This document shows, one piece after another, positions 8,800 through 17,497 of a stretch of DNA of 64,000 nucleotides. The notes under the pieces are model-generated. The model had not been told where the DNA came from and searched no databases. It saw nothing but the letters and a program-made list of their open reading frames with translations. The stretch spans positions 11,942 through 75,941 of the forward strand of contig URAF01000012.1 in the NCBI GenBank assembly GCA_900545885.1, in the 5' to 3' direction. This stretch comes from an uncultured Eubacteriales bacterium (GTDB lineage Bacteria > Bacillota > Clostridia > Christensenellales > CAG-917). The stretch's first letter is position 1, and every line of letters starts with the position of its first letter. Position numbers and translations under genes: made by a program.

Positions 8800-9258
8800 A
8801 TGAAAAAAAGTATTGTTTTGACTGTTCTGTTGTTGGTTGCCGTTGTTTTCACGGGCGGAATACTCTGCGCCTGCAACGACAAAGTGATTTCGATAACGGG
8901 ACATTCGTGGGCTTTCAACAACATTCAAAGCGGCAAAACGGGAGAAATAATCTACTGCTCCGCCGAAAATCAAGATATTTTCCCGAACGCAAAAGTCGCC
9001 AACGTATCCTGTAAAGTTTCCGACAGACAGATTGTAATCAAGAACAACATTAGCGGTGAAGAATGGAAATTCGCCTACGAGGAAGAAAAAACCATTTCAC
9101 ATAAAGACGCACTTTACATAATCCGTCTTGCGGGCGGCACTGTTCAGGGGCGCGCCTCGGTCGGCATAACCGAATACGCCGACGGCAGTTCGGAGTATAC
9201 TCTGATTATTACTTTCAACAACGTCAACATTTATTTCAAAGAACCAATCGTCAAATAA
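8800..9258 (+). CDS. Small secreted lipoprotein of unknown function
   Basis: The 152-residue product has lipobox ILCAC (Cys25). The rest contains short beta-rich segments, for example GHSWAFNNIQSGKTGEIIYC and a later EYTLIITFNNVNIYF. I do not recognise the family. The ATG at 8800 is chosen over the in-frame ATG at 8743 because it has a ribosome site and a proper signal peptide, and the consensus promoter lies between the two. The gene is monocistronic, ending at the terminator at 9281. A GHSWAFNNIQ opening suggests a small beta-sandwich, but no function can be assigned. Confidence 0.75.
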   Translation: MKKSIVLTVLLLVAVVFTGGILCACNDKVISITGHSWAFNNIQSGKTGEIIYCSAENQDIFPNAKVANVSCKVSDRQIVIKNNISGEEWKFAYEEEKTISHKDALYIIRLAGGTVQGRASVGITEYADGSSEYTLIITFNNVNIYFKEPIVK

Positions 9259-9280
9259 TCAGACACAAAATTACATATAC

Positions 9281-9328
9281 AAAAAGCCGTTTTGCAAGTG
9301 ATATTCGATAACAAGCAAAACGGCTTTT
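9281..9328. terminator. Bidirectional intrinsic terminator
   Basis: AAAGCCGTTTTGC and GCAAAACGGCTTT form a perfect 13-base stem around a 19-base loop, with A and T runs on both sides. It separates the convergent lipoprotein (ending 9258) and transporter (ending 9375) genes. Confidence 0.85.
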
Positions 9329-9374
9329 CAGTTTCTTGTATTTTATTGTTTATCAATGAGGCTTCGCGCCTTTT

Positions 9375-11051
9375 TTAAGCAGACGTCCCTTCTCCGTCGT
9401 CCGTTCTCTCGTCTTCCACTGTCGGGAAATCAGGGTTTTCTTTGTCATAATCGGCGGGCAAAACGCCGTTCTCTCCGTCGTCTATCGTTACCGCACTTTC
9501 TGCGTCGGCAACTTCGACAAGCTCTCCGCCTTCCCCCGCCGAAACAAGAACTAGTTCGTTTCCGTCGTTAAGGTTGACGCTTTGTGCTTTCAACATTTCG
9601 GCAATCTCGGTGTGTTTCTTTTTGGTGAGCGGATAGAACAGCAAGACGATAATAAGCAACGCCATACTAACGGCTGAAATTATGAACACGGCGTCAAACC
9701 ATTCTGACGCTATTGCCTGTTGTTCGGGCGTATAAGAAATCAGCGTATCATCGTAATAATCGTTTGGCTCGAAACCTATGGACTGCTGCCAGTACCAGCC
9801 GATAAGCATAAACACCTGCGAAGCCAAAAGCGGTAACGTGAACAGATAATTCTGCAAATGCCCTTCCAATCGTTTCCCTGTTTTCGCCTGCTGATAGTCG
9901 GCAATTTCACCGAGCATTACGGGAATAAGAAGATAAGTCGGATTGAGCGACGCCAAAAACATCAGTATCGTAAGCACAACAGCCGACACCGTACCCACAG
10001 GGAACCGTTCGAAGCCTACTGCACTCAAAATTGTCATCGAAACAAGTCCCAGCGCGCTGAACAAGATAACGATATGGTGCTTGCTCATTTTTCTCGTAAC
10101 GAGCGGAAGCAACAACATTGCGACCGTGCTCGCAAAACCTATTATGGTAAGCGGAACGCCGGAAATGTTCAACGCGGTATCGATGACTTCGTCGAACTTT
10201 ATCTGCACCATAATTTGCAGATACTGTTTCCAGAATTCACGCAACGACCCGAGCACCAACGCTATCGCAAGAATTATGAGCGGTTTATTGTGTATCAGCA
10301 TATTCGTAGCGGTGAATAAATTAACTTTTTCTTCCCTTGCGGTTTCGCTTTCAAGTTCATAAACGCGTTCCTTGACTTTTATGATAAACAGTACACAAAG
10401 CGAACCGACCACAACGCTGACAAGACCGAGAATGCGCATTGCCATGAACTCCTGCCCTTCGGCTTTGAAAGCTGCACGCATGGGGCCGACAATAAGCTGC
10501 ATGATAGACGGTGCCGCGCCCACAAGCAATCCAACGGGAGTCATTATATCCGCACGCTCCTGAGAATTGGGCGTAATTACGTTTGGCATCGTCTGATACA
10601 TGTTATTCGCAAACGTGGAAATGGCGATAACCGGCGTACAACTTATGTATGCGTAAATTATTCTGGTTGTTTCGCCCTGATACTGCGGTATCCACATGGC
10701 AAGCATTGTAAAAAACGCAATAAGCGGCAAGCTGAAAAGGATATACGGTTTATATCTGCCCCACTTGGTTTTACGTCTTTCCATTGCAGTGCCGATAAGC
10801 GGCTGCAATATCATATTGAGCAGGTTACCCAAAATAAGAATAAGATATCCGTGCAGCGCCGGTATGCCGTAATAATACGGTATGAATGTGATTGTAACCA
10901 CATACATGGTGACAGCGTTATACATCCAGCTGTTGCCAAGCGCGTAAAGCCCGAATGCTCCGACTTCTTTAATCGTGAGGTATCTGCCTTCGAGGGGCTT
11001 GTTCCACATCGATTTCATGGTCAGCAAAAGATTTTTGATTTTGTCTTTCAC
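9375..11051 (-). CDS. GPH-family (glycoside-pentoside-hexuronide) cation symporter
   Basis: The 558-residue membrane protein has about twelve hydrophobic segments and MFS/GPH features: a positively charged loop RRKTKWGRYKPYILFSLP after the second/third segment and TGKRLEGHLQNYLF in the central loop. The last 70 residues are hydrophilic and acidic (rich in D, E, G, ending DERTDDGEGTSA), longer than usual for the family. The start is GTG at 11051 behind GGGAGG. It lies 21 bases after the amidohydrolase in a two-gene operon, which suggests that it imports the amidohydrolase's substrate or a related glycoconjugate. The substrate is not determinable. Confidence 0.88.
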   Translation of the reverse strand: MKDKIKNLLLTMKSMWNKPLEGRYLTIKEVGAFGLYALGNSWMYNAVTMYVVTITFIPYYYGIPALHGYLILILGNLLNMILQPLIGTAMERRKTKWGRYKPYILFSLPLIAFFTMLAMWIPQYQGETTRIIYAYISCTPVIAISTFANNMYQTMPNVITPNSQERADIMTPVGLLVGAAPSIMQLIVGPMRAAFKAEGQEFMAMRILGLVSVVVGSLCVLFIIKVKERVYELESETAREEKVNLFTATNMLIHNKPLIILAIALVLGSLREFWKQYLQIMVQIKFDEVIDTALNISGVPLTIIGFASTVAMLLLPLVTRKMSKHHIVILFSALGLVSMTILSAVGFERFPVGTVSAVVLTILMFLASLNPTYLLIPVMLGEIADYQQAKTGKRLEGHLQNYLFTLPLLASQVFMLIGWYWQQSIGFEPNDYYDDTLISYTPEQQAIASEWFDAVFIISAVSMALLIIVLLFYPLTKKKHTEIAEMLKAQSVNLNDGNELVLVSAGEGGELVEVADAESAVTIDDGENGVLPADYDKENPDFPTVEDERTDDGEGTSA

Positions 11052-11072
11052 GTTTTCCTCCCTTCGCGAAAA

Positions 11073-12647
11073 CTATTTTTTCAAAACTACACGTCCCGCT
11101 TTAACGGGCGAATAATTGCCGTTGTCAACTGCAAAACATCCGTTGACCATAACGTATTCGATGCCTTTGGGCGTGAAATCGGGGACATCGGGATTGACCT
11201 CGATTGCATCGAAATCGAAGACCGTAATATCGGCAAAATTGCCTTCCGCAATCAGCCCGCGTTTTTTGATGCCGAACCTTTCGGCGGTTTTGCCCGTCAT
11301 CTTGTGGACGACCTGTTCTACGGGAATATCGCAATCTTTTGCGCGCTTGAAGAAATACGGAAAACCCTGATACGCCGCACCGTTCTGCGTACCTGCTTCT
11401 TCCACCCACGCATCCGTCATAAACACGGACAAATCGTCCTTCATAAGTCTTTCGATTATCTTGTCGTTGTAGTACTTGCCAAGATACAACCTTCCCTGTC
11501 CTTTGCTCAAATCGACCAGTTTAATGTACATTTCGAAGTCGTCAAGTCCTTCTTCGCGCGCACACTGCGAAACCGTCTTGCCTTCGTAGCATTTGTGTTC
11601 GGGCGAAATGTACGCCACGATGAAGTCCGAAAAGTCCAACCCGAGTATCTTCTTCGTAAGGTTGGTCATGAGTTTCAGACGGAACATGTTGAAAGGCTTT
11701 TTTCTGTCCTTTTCGGGCAAAGCCAGATACCATGGCGGCAACACCACCGTTATGACGGACGCGCCGTAAAGGAAAGAATAGTTGTCGTAAGCTATGCTGT
11801 GTCCCTGCGCGTTGAGTTTGTGGAACTTTTCAAGCATGGGGTCAAGACTCTTCCACGACGTTTCGCCGACGAAAATGAGATGCGAATACTCGGTGCGCAC
11901 CCCGGACTCCAACATTATGTCCACTACCTCGTCGAGCGCGAGTTCGATATGCGGACGCGAAATGAGCGGATATCCGAGAGCGACCTTCGAACATGCGCGC
12001 GGGTGTACGGTCAGAATACCGTCGTACGCCGCTATGCGTTTTGCAAATTCCACGAGTTCGTCGCGCTTCGCGTACATGCCCGGTTCGTACATAAACCCGA
12101 ACGAACCTCCGAAAGCACCACCCTGCATGGCTTCGTCGACTAGCGCGGTTTCGCGTTTGATTTGTTCGGCAGTAAGCGGAGCGGGAGAATATCCCGAAAC
12201 GCTGATACGGGTTGTGCCGTGACCGATAAGCGGAACAACGTTGACGTACAGATTGCCTTTTGCACTTTCAACGAATTCGGCAAAAGACCCTGGGTTTACG
12301 GCTTTGAAAAGACCGCCGCCGACTTTGTCCTTGAACTTGCTGTCGATCTCCACGCCGAACGGAGAAAATCCGCAGTTGCCCGTTATCTGCGTGGTTATGC
12401 CCTGCCGCACGAAAGGCGAATAAAACTTTTCGGCGTCTTCGTAATCATAAAAGAAATCGTTGTGAGAATGTGCGTCGATAAATCCCGGCGCAACGATAAG
12501 CCCTTTGCAATCCACGACTCTGTCCGCTTGAACGTCCAAAGTCGGTGCAACCGAAACAATGGTATCGTTTTCGACAAGCAAATCGCCCTTGAAAGGCGCT
12601 TTTCCGCTGCCGTCGACCACCGTTCCTCCCTTGAACAAAACTTTCAT
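11073..12647 (-). CDS. D-aminoacylase-type amidohydrolase
   Basis: The 524-residue protein belongs to the amidohydrolase superfamily branch of N-acyl-D-amino-acid deacylases. The N-terminal metal motif is GFIDAHSHNDFF, followed by the ITTQITGNCGFSPFG segment with the Cys typical of D-aminoacylases. MTDAWVEE carries the late Asp, and GNFADITVFD closes the small beta domain. No signal peptide is seen, so it is cytoplasmic. Related enzymes deacylate N-acyl-D-amino acids. Pairing with a GPH transporter suggests use of imported amino-acyl or peptidoglycan-derived compounds (inference). Start ATG 12647 follows a GGGGG site. Confidence 0.85.
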   Translation of the reverse strand: MKVLFKGGTVVDGSGKAPFKGDLLVENDTIVSVAPTLDVQADRVVDCKGLIVAPGFIDAHSHNDFFYDYEDAEKFYSPFVRQGITTQITGNCGFSPFGVEIDSKFKDKVGGGLFKAVNPGSFAEFVESAKGNLYVNVVPLIGHGTTRISVSGYSPAPLTAEQIKRETALVDEAMQGGAFGGSFGFMYEPGMYAKRDELVEFAKRIAAYDGILTVHPRACSKVALGYPLISRPHIELALDEVVDIMLESGVRTEYSHLIFVGETSWKSLDPMLEKFHKLNAQGHSIAYDNYSFLYGASVITVVLPPWYLALPEKDRKKPFNMFRLKLMTNLTKKILGLDFSDFIVAYISPEHKCYEGKTVSQCAREEGLDDFEMYIKLVDLSKGQGRLYLGKYYNDKIIERLMKDDLSVFMTDAWVEEAGTQNGAAYQGFPYFFKRAKDCDIPVEQVVHKMTGKTAERFGIKKRGLIAEGNFADITVFDFDAIEVNPDVPDFTPKGIEYVMVNGCFAVDNGNYSPVKAGRVVLKK

Positions 12648-12696
12648 AAATTCCCCCTGAATTGCACCGAGAGTCTGACTCCCGCAATTTATAAAA

Positions 12697-12725
12697 ATTC
12701 TACCATTTTTTGAATGTCAAATCAA
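12697..12725 (-). promoter_or_regulatory. Promoter of the amidohydrolase-transporter operon
   Basis: Read on the minus strand, TTGATT (12720-12725) and TAGAAT (12697-12702) are 17 bases apart. The leader between it and the ATG at 12647 contains the palindrome GAGTCTGACTC at 12671-12681, of unknown role. Confidence 0.5.
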
Positions 12726-12765
12726 TACACTTGACCCACTCCGTAACATAATTAACAAAAAAAAC

Positions 12766-12796
12766 TTGACTTGGAGTGCACTCCAAGGTTTATGAT
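12766..12796 (+). promoter_or_regulatory. MerR-type promoter with operator dyad in a 19-base spacer
   Basis: TTGACT (12766-12771) and TATGAT (12791-12796) are separated by 19 bases, the over-long spacing that MerR-family activators correct by twisting DNA. The spacer holds a perfect 18-base palindrome, CTTGGAGTGCACTCCAAG, at 12770-12787. The second gene of the operon it drives encodes a MerR-family protein, so autoregulation is very likely. Confidence 0.88.
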
Positions 12797-12814
12797 ACGG
12801 ACAGGAGGCGAAAT

Positions 12815-13240
12815 ATGGAAAACAAATCGGTCGAAAACACAACTTTGTCGCCCGTTTTTCCTTTGGGCGAAATTTTCAACAGCGACAGTTTCAACGCACC
12901 CGTTCATCTTGCCTGGCTGGTATCTCCCGACAGTCCTCTGAACTGCCCCGTCTGCAACGTATCTTTCGAAGCGGGCGTAAGAAACAACTGGCACGTTCAC
13001 CCGGGCGGACAAATTCTGTTGGTTACGGCGGGTAAGGGTTACTATCAGGAATACGGCAAACCCGCGCGCATAATTCAAAAAGGCGACGTTGTGGAAATTC
13101 CCGCAAACGTCAAACATTGGCACGGCGCCGGCAAATGCTCGTCGATGTCGCATATCTCGATTGAAACCAACCGCGACAAAGGATCGGTCGAGTGGCTGGA
13201 ACCCCTGTCCCAAGCCGAATACGACGCTCTTCCCGAATAG
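12815..13240 (+). CDS. Cupin-domain protein (small-molecule binding or detoxification)
   Basis: The 141-residue single-domain cupin has motif 1 NNWHVHPGGQILLVTAGKG, giving metal ligands His, His, Gln and later residues, and motif 2 GDVVEIPANVKHWHG. Similar cupins sit beside MerR regulators and flavoproteins in stress operons of the carboxymuconolactone/quinone-response type. The actual substrate is unknown. ATG 12815 follows AGGAGG by seven bases and is preferred to the upstream in-frame ATG at 12776, which lies inside the operator. First gene of a three-gene operon. Confidence 0.85.
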   Translation: MENKSVENTTLSPVFPLGEIFNSDSFNAPVHLAWLVSPDSPLNCPVCNVSFEAGVRNNWHVHPGGQILLVTAGKGYYQEYGKPARIIQKGDVVEIPANVKHWHGAGKCSSMSHISIETNRDKGSVEWLEPLSQAEYDALPE

Positions 13241-13243
13241 ACT

Positions 13244-13636
13244 ATGACCATAAAACAAGTATCTGAAAAATACGGCATAAGCACCGACACTCTGCGCTAC
13301 TACGAAAAGTGGGGACTTATCCCCGCCGTAAACAGAAAGGCAAACGGCATACGTGACTATACCGACTACGACTGCGGTTGGGTGGAATTTGTCATGTGCA
13401 TGCGCAATGCTGGACTTGCCGTCGAAGTGATATCCGAATACGTTTCGCTGTTTTTGCAAGGCAACTCCACCACGGAACAGCGAAAAGCGTTGCTGATATC
13501 CGAACGGGAAAAACTTGCGCACAAACTTGAACTCATGCGTGCCACGCTTGACAGACTTGACCGAAAAATAGAGTCGTACGAAGCACTCGTGGCACAGAAA
13601 GAACAACAACTCAAAATCAATAAGGAGAAACAATGA
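13244..13636 (+). CDS. MerR-family transcriptional regulator
   Basis: The 130-residue protein starts with the winged helix-turn-helix MTIKQVSEKYGISTDTLRYYEKWGL (residues 1-25). A second DNA-binding arm follows and then a C-terminal dimerising coiled coil, residues about 80-125. No cysteine cluster of the metal-sensing type follows, so it belongs with the NmlR/AdhR-like or generic stress members. It begins three bases after the cupin stop with no clear ribosome site, which suggests translational coupling, and overlaps the next start by four bases. It presumably acts at the dyad at 12770-12787. Confidence 0.9.
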   Translation: MTIKQVSEKYGISTDTLRYYEKWGLIPAVNRKANGIRDYTDYDCGWVEFVMCMRNAGLAVEVISEYVSLFLQGNSTTEQRKALLISEREKLAHKLELMRATLDRLDRKIESYEALVAQKEQQLKINKEKQ

Positions 13637-14163
13637 AAAACGTACTTATAATATCTTCGAGCCCCAGAAGAAACGGCAACTCCGACACTCTTGCCGAAGA
13701 ATTTGCACGCGGAGCGCGCGAGAGCGGAAACAAAGTCAAAAAGGTATTCCTTGCCGACAAGAACATAGGTTACTGCACGGGTTGCGGAGCCTGTGTGTCG
13801 TCGGGAGTATGCTCGCAAAACGACGACATGTCCGACCTTATCGACGATATGCAGAACGCCGACGTCGTGGTCTTTGCAACACCCGTATACTTCTACACGA
13901 TGTGCGGACAGATGAAAACGTTTATCGACAGACTGTGCCCCGCATACGAAAGTCTTGGCAACAAGGATTATTACATCATCGCGACGGCGGCGGAAACGGA
14001 CGCGTCGGTACTGAAAAGAACGGTGAACGAATTCGGCGGCTTCTTCGATTGTCTGGACAATCCCAACGTAAAACCCGCAATACTCGGAACGGGCGCATGG
14101 CAGGCGGGAGAAATTTCCGCGAAGTTCAGAAAACAGGCTTACGAAACCGGCAAGAACGTCTGA
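13633..14163 (+). CDS. NADPH-dependent FMN reductase / iron-sulfur flavoprotein family
   Basis: The 176-residue flavodoxin-fold protein has the FMN phosphate loop SSSPRRNGNSDTLAEEF near the N-terminus. A cluster of cysteines follows (CTGCGACVSSGVCSQNDDM), as in the iron-sulfur flavoproteins of anaerobes, and then ATPVYFYTMCGQMKTFIDR. Such proteins reduce quinones, oxidants or nitro compounds. Its place behind a MerR regulator and cupin suggests a redox or electrophile stress response. The start overlaps the MerR stop (ATGA). Confidence 0.88.
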   Translation: MKNVLIISSSPRRNGNSDTLAEEFARGARESGNKVKKVFLADKNIGYCTGCGACVSSGVCSQNDDMSDLIDDMQNADVVVFATPVYFYTMCGQMKTFIDRLCPAYESLGNKDYYIIATAAETDASVLKRTVNEFGGFFDCLDNPNVKPAILGTGAWQAGEISAKFRKQAYETGKNV

Positions 14164-14287
14164 GCCGACAAACCCCTACTGCACCGCCTTCGGAACACTT
14201 CGGAGCACTGAACCTTTTACGTTTTTGGGTCAAATTTATTAAGAAAGTTACGTAAGCGCCGCAGCAAACATCTATCGCAAAACAACA

Positions 14288-14333
14288 AAAAAGCCGTTTT
14301 ATCTGCGTAAATTCGTTGATAAAACGGCTTTTT
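14288..14333. terminator. Bidirectional intrinsic terminator
   Basis: AAAAAGCCGTTTTATC pairs perfectly with GATAAAACGGCTTTTT around a 14-base loop. It lies between the flavoprotein operon (+) and the MATE gene (-). The rest of 14164-14464 shows no gene. Confidence 0.85.
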
Positions 14334-14464
14334 CTGCATTATTTTGTGTCCTTAATTTGTTTATTTTGCAAACGGTTTACGTAAAATCGCGTGTTCGCTC
14401 TTTTCACTTTATGGCTGTTTCTGTCACAAGACCTGAAATCGAAGTTTTCGGTGCATTCTGCCCG

Positions 14465-15838
14465 CTAGTCGTTCTCGGTCGCAGTGTAACGCGCCCTGCG
14501 GTATTCGGGAACACCCGAGCACAAAAAAGTTTCTTTGCGCGACACCACGGATATACAGATTATCGCAAGAATAAGTCCTATCGTTTCCGCAACCACGAAG
14601 GACAGCCACGCGCCCGTCATTCCCGCAAGCGACGACATCAGAAACGCCATCGGTATGATTGCTATCCAACCCCTTGTCAACGTTACCGCAAAAGCCGGTC
14701 TGGGCTGGTCCGTCGCACTCATATAGTTCGACAGTATTATGCTGACCCCCGCTGGCAGGAAACTTATGAAATAAAGCCTCATACCGCCCGACGCTATCTC
14801 CGTGAGATTGGGCGCCTGTTGCCGATTGAAAAGCGCGGCGATTTCTTCGGCAAATATTCCGCATACGGTGTACACCACCGCACCGACGGCAACCGCTGTT
14901 CCTATCGCGTAGATCAGAATTTTGTGCAGGTTGCGCCTGTCGCCCTTTCCGTAGTACATACTTTCCACGGGCTGACTGCCCTGCGCTATACCCGTAAAAA
15001 CGCCGATTACGACTATCGCTATGTTTGCCGTAACACCGTATGCCGCAACGCCGACGTTGCCCGCAAGGTCAAGCATAATGTAGTTGAATACTAGCATAAC
15101 GACGCCCGTCGACAGTTCGGTGAGCAACGCGGGTACACCGAGCGCAACCGTTCTGCCCGCCTCGCGCGCAGAAAAGCGCATGCGCACGAACTTGACGTTG
15201 TTCTTTTTGAGCCAGAAATGAAAGGACTGAAAGGTCAGACTTATGAAAGGAGCAATACAGGTCGCAAGCGCGGCGCCGAACATTCCGAGCCCCAACGGGA
15301 ATATGAAAACGTAGTCCAGCAAAACGTTTGAAAGACTGCCGACTACCATACCCGTCATGGCAAGACGCGGAGCGTTGTCGTTGCGCAGGAAACCGAGGAA
15401 AACGTTGTTCATTACGAACAGCGGAGAAAACGCAAGCAGCGTGCGCAGATATTCGGACGTAAGCCCTATCGTTTCGGAGTCGGCGCCCAAAAGATAAGAA
15501 AGAGGCACCGCCGCCGAAGCGCCGATTACCGCGTATAATACGGATATTATCAGTCCTATGATTACGCTTTGAGTATATACTCTGTTCGCGCGCGCGGTTT
15601 CACGCCCCGCCGACAGAATGCTGTAAAGCGTCCCGCCGCCCATACCGAGCATAAGACCCGTGCCGTTTACCAGACTGAAAGCGGGAATTGCAAAATTGAG
15701 CGCGGCAAGTCCGAGTTCGCCGATGCCGCCCGCTATAAAATAAGTATCCGCCAGAATGTAGCTTGAAAGAGCTATCATTCCGAGCACGTTCAGGGATACG
15801 TATTTTACAAACAGTTTACCCGCGCTTTTCATTTGCAT
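14465..15838 (-). CDS. MATE-family multidrug/metabolite exporter
   Basis: The 457-residue membrane protein has twelve hydrophobic segments in two repeated halves typical of MatE domains: the first half begins YVSLNVLGMIALSSYILADTYFI and the second RTVALGVPALLTELSTGVVMLV. It resembles the MepA-like branch of cation-coupled drug exporters. ATG 15838 has GGAGA only four bases upstream. The in-frame ATG at 15832 (MKSAGK) is better spaced and is equally likely. It is monocistronic. Its substrate cannot be told. Confidence 0.88.
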   Translation of the reverse strand: MQMKSAGKLFVKYVSLNVLGMIALSSYILADTYFIAGGIGELGLAALNFAIPAFSLVNGTGLMLGMGGGTLYSILSAGRETARANRVYTQSVIIGLIISVLYAVIGASAAVPLSYLLGADSETIGLTSEYLRTLLAFSPLFVMNNVFLGFLRNDNAPRLAMTGMVVGSLSNVLLDYVFIFPLGLGMFGAALATCIAPFISLTFQSFHFWLKKNNVKFVRMRFSAREAGRTVALGVPALLTELSTGVVMLVFNYIMLDLAGNVGVAAYGVTANIAIVVIGVFTGIAQGSQPVESMYYGKGDRRNLHKILIYAIGTAVAVGAVVYTVCGIFAEEIAALFNRQQAPNLTEIASGGMRLYFISFLPAGVSIILSNYMSATDQPRPAFAVTLTRGWIAIIPMAFLMSSLAGMTGAWLSFVVAETIGLILAIICISVVSRKETFLCSGVPEYRRARYTATEND

Positions 15839-15983
15839 TTCTCCGAAAAAATCCTACTTTTAAGTGACATTTTGCTACATTTTGCCATACAGCGGCACAA
15901 TTCTAGCAAAGTGAGCGTGATATGTCAACGACGAAACGTAAAAGGATTGTAATATTTTGTAAAAAAGCATTGCTGCAAGCCGC

Positions 15984-16012
15984 TTGACATATAATCGTCA
16001 ATATCATACAAT
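15984..16012 (+). promoter_or_regulatory. Promoter of the lipid kinase gene
   Basis: TTGACA (15984-15989), 17-base spacer, TACAAT (16007-16012). The gene's ATG is at 16051. Confidence 0.75.
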
Positions 16013-16050
16013 GTCCTTAATATCCATACATTCGGGGGAGTTTGTCAATT

Positions 16051-16917
16051 ATGTACGATATAATCATCAATCCCATCGGCGGCAAAGGTAAAAGTCTGAA
16101 AGCACTTGCCATAGTCGAAGAAACACTCAAAGCCAACGGCGCGCAGTACACCGTCCACAATACAACTCACGCAGGACACGCAACGAAACTCGCCCGCGAA
16201 CTTTCCGCAAAACCCGACACGAAACTCATCGTAATGGGCGGCGACGGTTCGTTCAACGAAGTCCTTAACGGCATTGAAAACTTCGACAACGTGACGCTCG
16301 GCATAATCGCCTGCGGAACGGGCAACGACTTTATCCGCGCAAGCCACCACCCCGCCAAAGTCAAGGACGCAATCGACCTTATTCTGAAAGGCAACGTCGG
16401 TTACGTCGACTATATCGACCTCGGCACTCGCCGCTGCCTTAACGTAGCAGGCACGGGAATGGACGTCGACGTTCTTGTGCGTTACGCCAACATGAAAGCC
16501 TTCAAAGGCAAAGCCAAATATTACGCCTCGCTCATCGATACGCTCATTCACCTTAAATTCCATCATCTGCGTCTTACAATCGACGGCAAAACAATGGAAA
16601 AGACGGTGTTTATGATAGGCGTAGGCAACGGCAGCTGTATCGGCGGCGGAATGCCCATATGCGCCAACGCAGTCGTGGACGACGGACTGCTCGACGTGGT
16701 ACTCGTCAACGAAATCAAAAAACGTCAGATACCGGGCATGCTGCTCAAATTCCTGAAAGGCAAACACATCGGACAGCCCTGCACCGAAGAATACAGAGCC
16801 AAAGAAGTTTGTATCGAAAGCCTTGACGGAGGCAAAATCGAAACGGACGGCGAAATCGTCGACGAACAGAAACTCAACTGCAAAGTGGTGCACAACGTAC
16901 TCAAAGTTTTCAGATAA
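16051..16917 (+). CDS. Diacylglycerol/lipid kinase family protein (DagK/YegS-like)
   Basis: The 288-residue cytoplasmic kinase has NPIGGKGKSLKAL (nucleotide-binding start), VMGGDGSFNEVLNG (the family GGDG motif) and CGTGNDFIR (the GTGND motif). The C-terminal half is the beta-sandwich lipid-binding domain, with GNGSCIGGGMPICANAVVDDGLLDVVLV. Such enzymes phosphorylate diacylglycerol or related lipids to recycle them into phospholipid and lipoteichoic acid synthesis. ATG 16051 is preferred over the TTG at 16042. A GGGGGAG site lies 10 bases upstream. Monocistronic. Confidence 0.92.
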   Translation: MYDIIINPIGGKGKSLKALAIVEETLKANGAQYTVHNTTHAGHATKLARELSAKPDTKLIVMGGDGSFNEVLNGIENFDNVTLGIIACGTGNDFIRASHHPAKVKDAIDLILKGNVGYVDYIDLGTRRCLNVAGTGMDVDVLVRYANMKAFKGKAKYYASLIDTLIHLKFHHLRLTIDGKTMEKTVFMIGVGNGSCIGGGMPICANAVVDDGLLDVVLVNEIKKRQIPGMLLKFLKGKHIGQPCTEEYRAKEVCIESLDGGKIETDGEIVDEQKLNCKVVHNVLKVFR

Positions 16918-16959
16918 GTCAACTGCACCGAAAATCGCAACAAAACAAATTACCATACA

Positions 16960-16993
16960 AAGCAAAATCCCGCAATCCGCGGGACTTTTGCTT
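16960..16993 (+). terminator. Intrinsic terminator after the lipid kinase
   Basis: AAGCAAAA-CCCGC pairs with GCGGG-TTTTGCTT across a short AATCC loop with one bulged position. The core CCCGCAATCCGCGGG is identical to that of the terminator at 17501. Confidence 0.7.
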
Positions 16994-17118
16994 AGATTAT
17001 GTAATTTGCGGAAAGAACGACGTTCTTTATGCACACAGAAAAGTTAATCAAGTTGATTTGATTATAATCCAATATATTTGGAATGTCAATGTATTATTTT
17101 TGCTTTTTTGGAAAATAA

Positions 17119-17147
17119 TTCAACAAACTCAAACATTGCTTTACAAT
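17119..17147 (+). promoter_or_regulatory. Promoter of the 17157 XRE regulator
   Basis: TTCAAC (17119-17124), 17 bases, TACAAT (17142-17147). The ATG at 17157 is nine bases past the -10 box, so transcription would start within about three bases of the start codon. Confidence 0.5.
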
Positions 17148-17156
17148 CCAATCAAT

Positions 17157-17495
17157 ATGATTACTTTTGCCGAAAGATTGAAAACGTTGCGCGAAAAGCG
17201 CGGGCTGATGCAGAAAGCGGTGGCTGCCGATTTGAATATCGGCAACACTACTCTGTCCAATTACGAACAGAACGTCAGTTCTCCAAACCCCGAAATTCTG
17301 GTATCCATTGCGGACTACTTCGACACTTCCGTCGATTACCTTTTGGGAAGAACGGATAATCCCGCCCCGCATACCAACAACCTTTCGGAAACCGAAACGG
17401 ATATGGTGCACCTTTATCGCTCACTCGGTGATGAAGGGAAAAGGGAACTTGCCGATTACGCGGCTTTCCTTGCCAACAAGAAGAACAAAAAATGA
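17157..17495 (+). CDS. XRE-family regulator with C-terminal extension
   Basis: The 112-residue protein has a Cro/CI-type helix-turn-helix at residues 3-62: LKTLREKRGLMQKAVAADLN, then TLSNYEQNVSSPN and YFDTSVDYLLGRTD. About 45 residues follow, ending in a Lys-rich tail. The ATG at 17157 is chosen because the upstream in-frame extension (from 17058) lacks a ribosome site and contains the promoter. The absence of a Shine-Dalgarno site suggests leaderless translation. No partner gene is adjacent, and its targets are unknown. Confidence 0.85.
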   Translation: MITFAERLKTLREKRGLMQKAVAADLNIGNTTLSNYEQNVSSPNPEILVSIADYFDTSVDYLLGRTDNPAPHTNNLSETETDMVHLYRSLGDEGKRELADYAAFLANKKNKK

Positions 17496-17497
17496 AA

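Noticed and set aside
14357..15094. Plus-strand frame of 245 codons opposite the MATE gene
   Set aside because: Antisense to an unmistakable MATE transporter; composition rich in Arg, Tyr and His without any motif.
16045..17034. Long minus-strand open frame (329 codons) opposite the lipid kinase gene
   Set aside because: It is antisense to a clear kinase; its residues (many Phe, Val, Asp) reflect the complement of strongly biased codons, and it lacks a ribosome site and family features.
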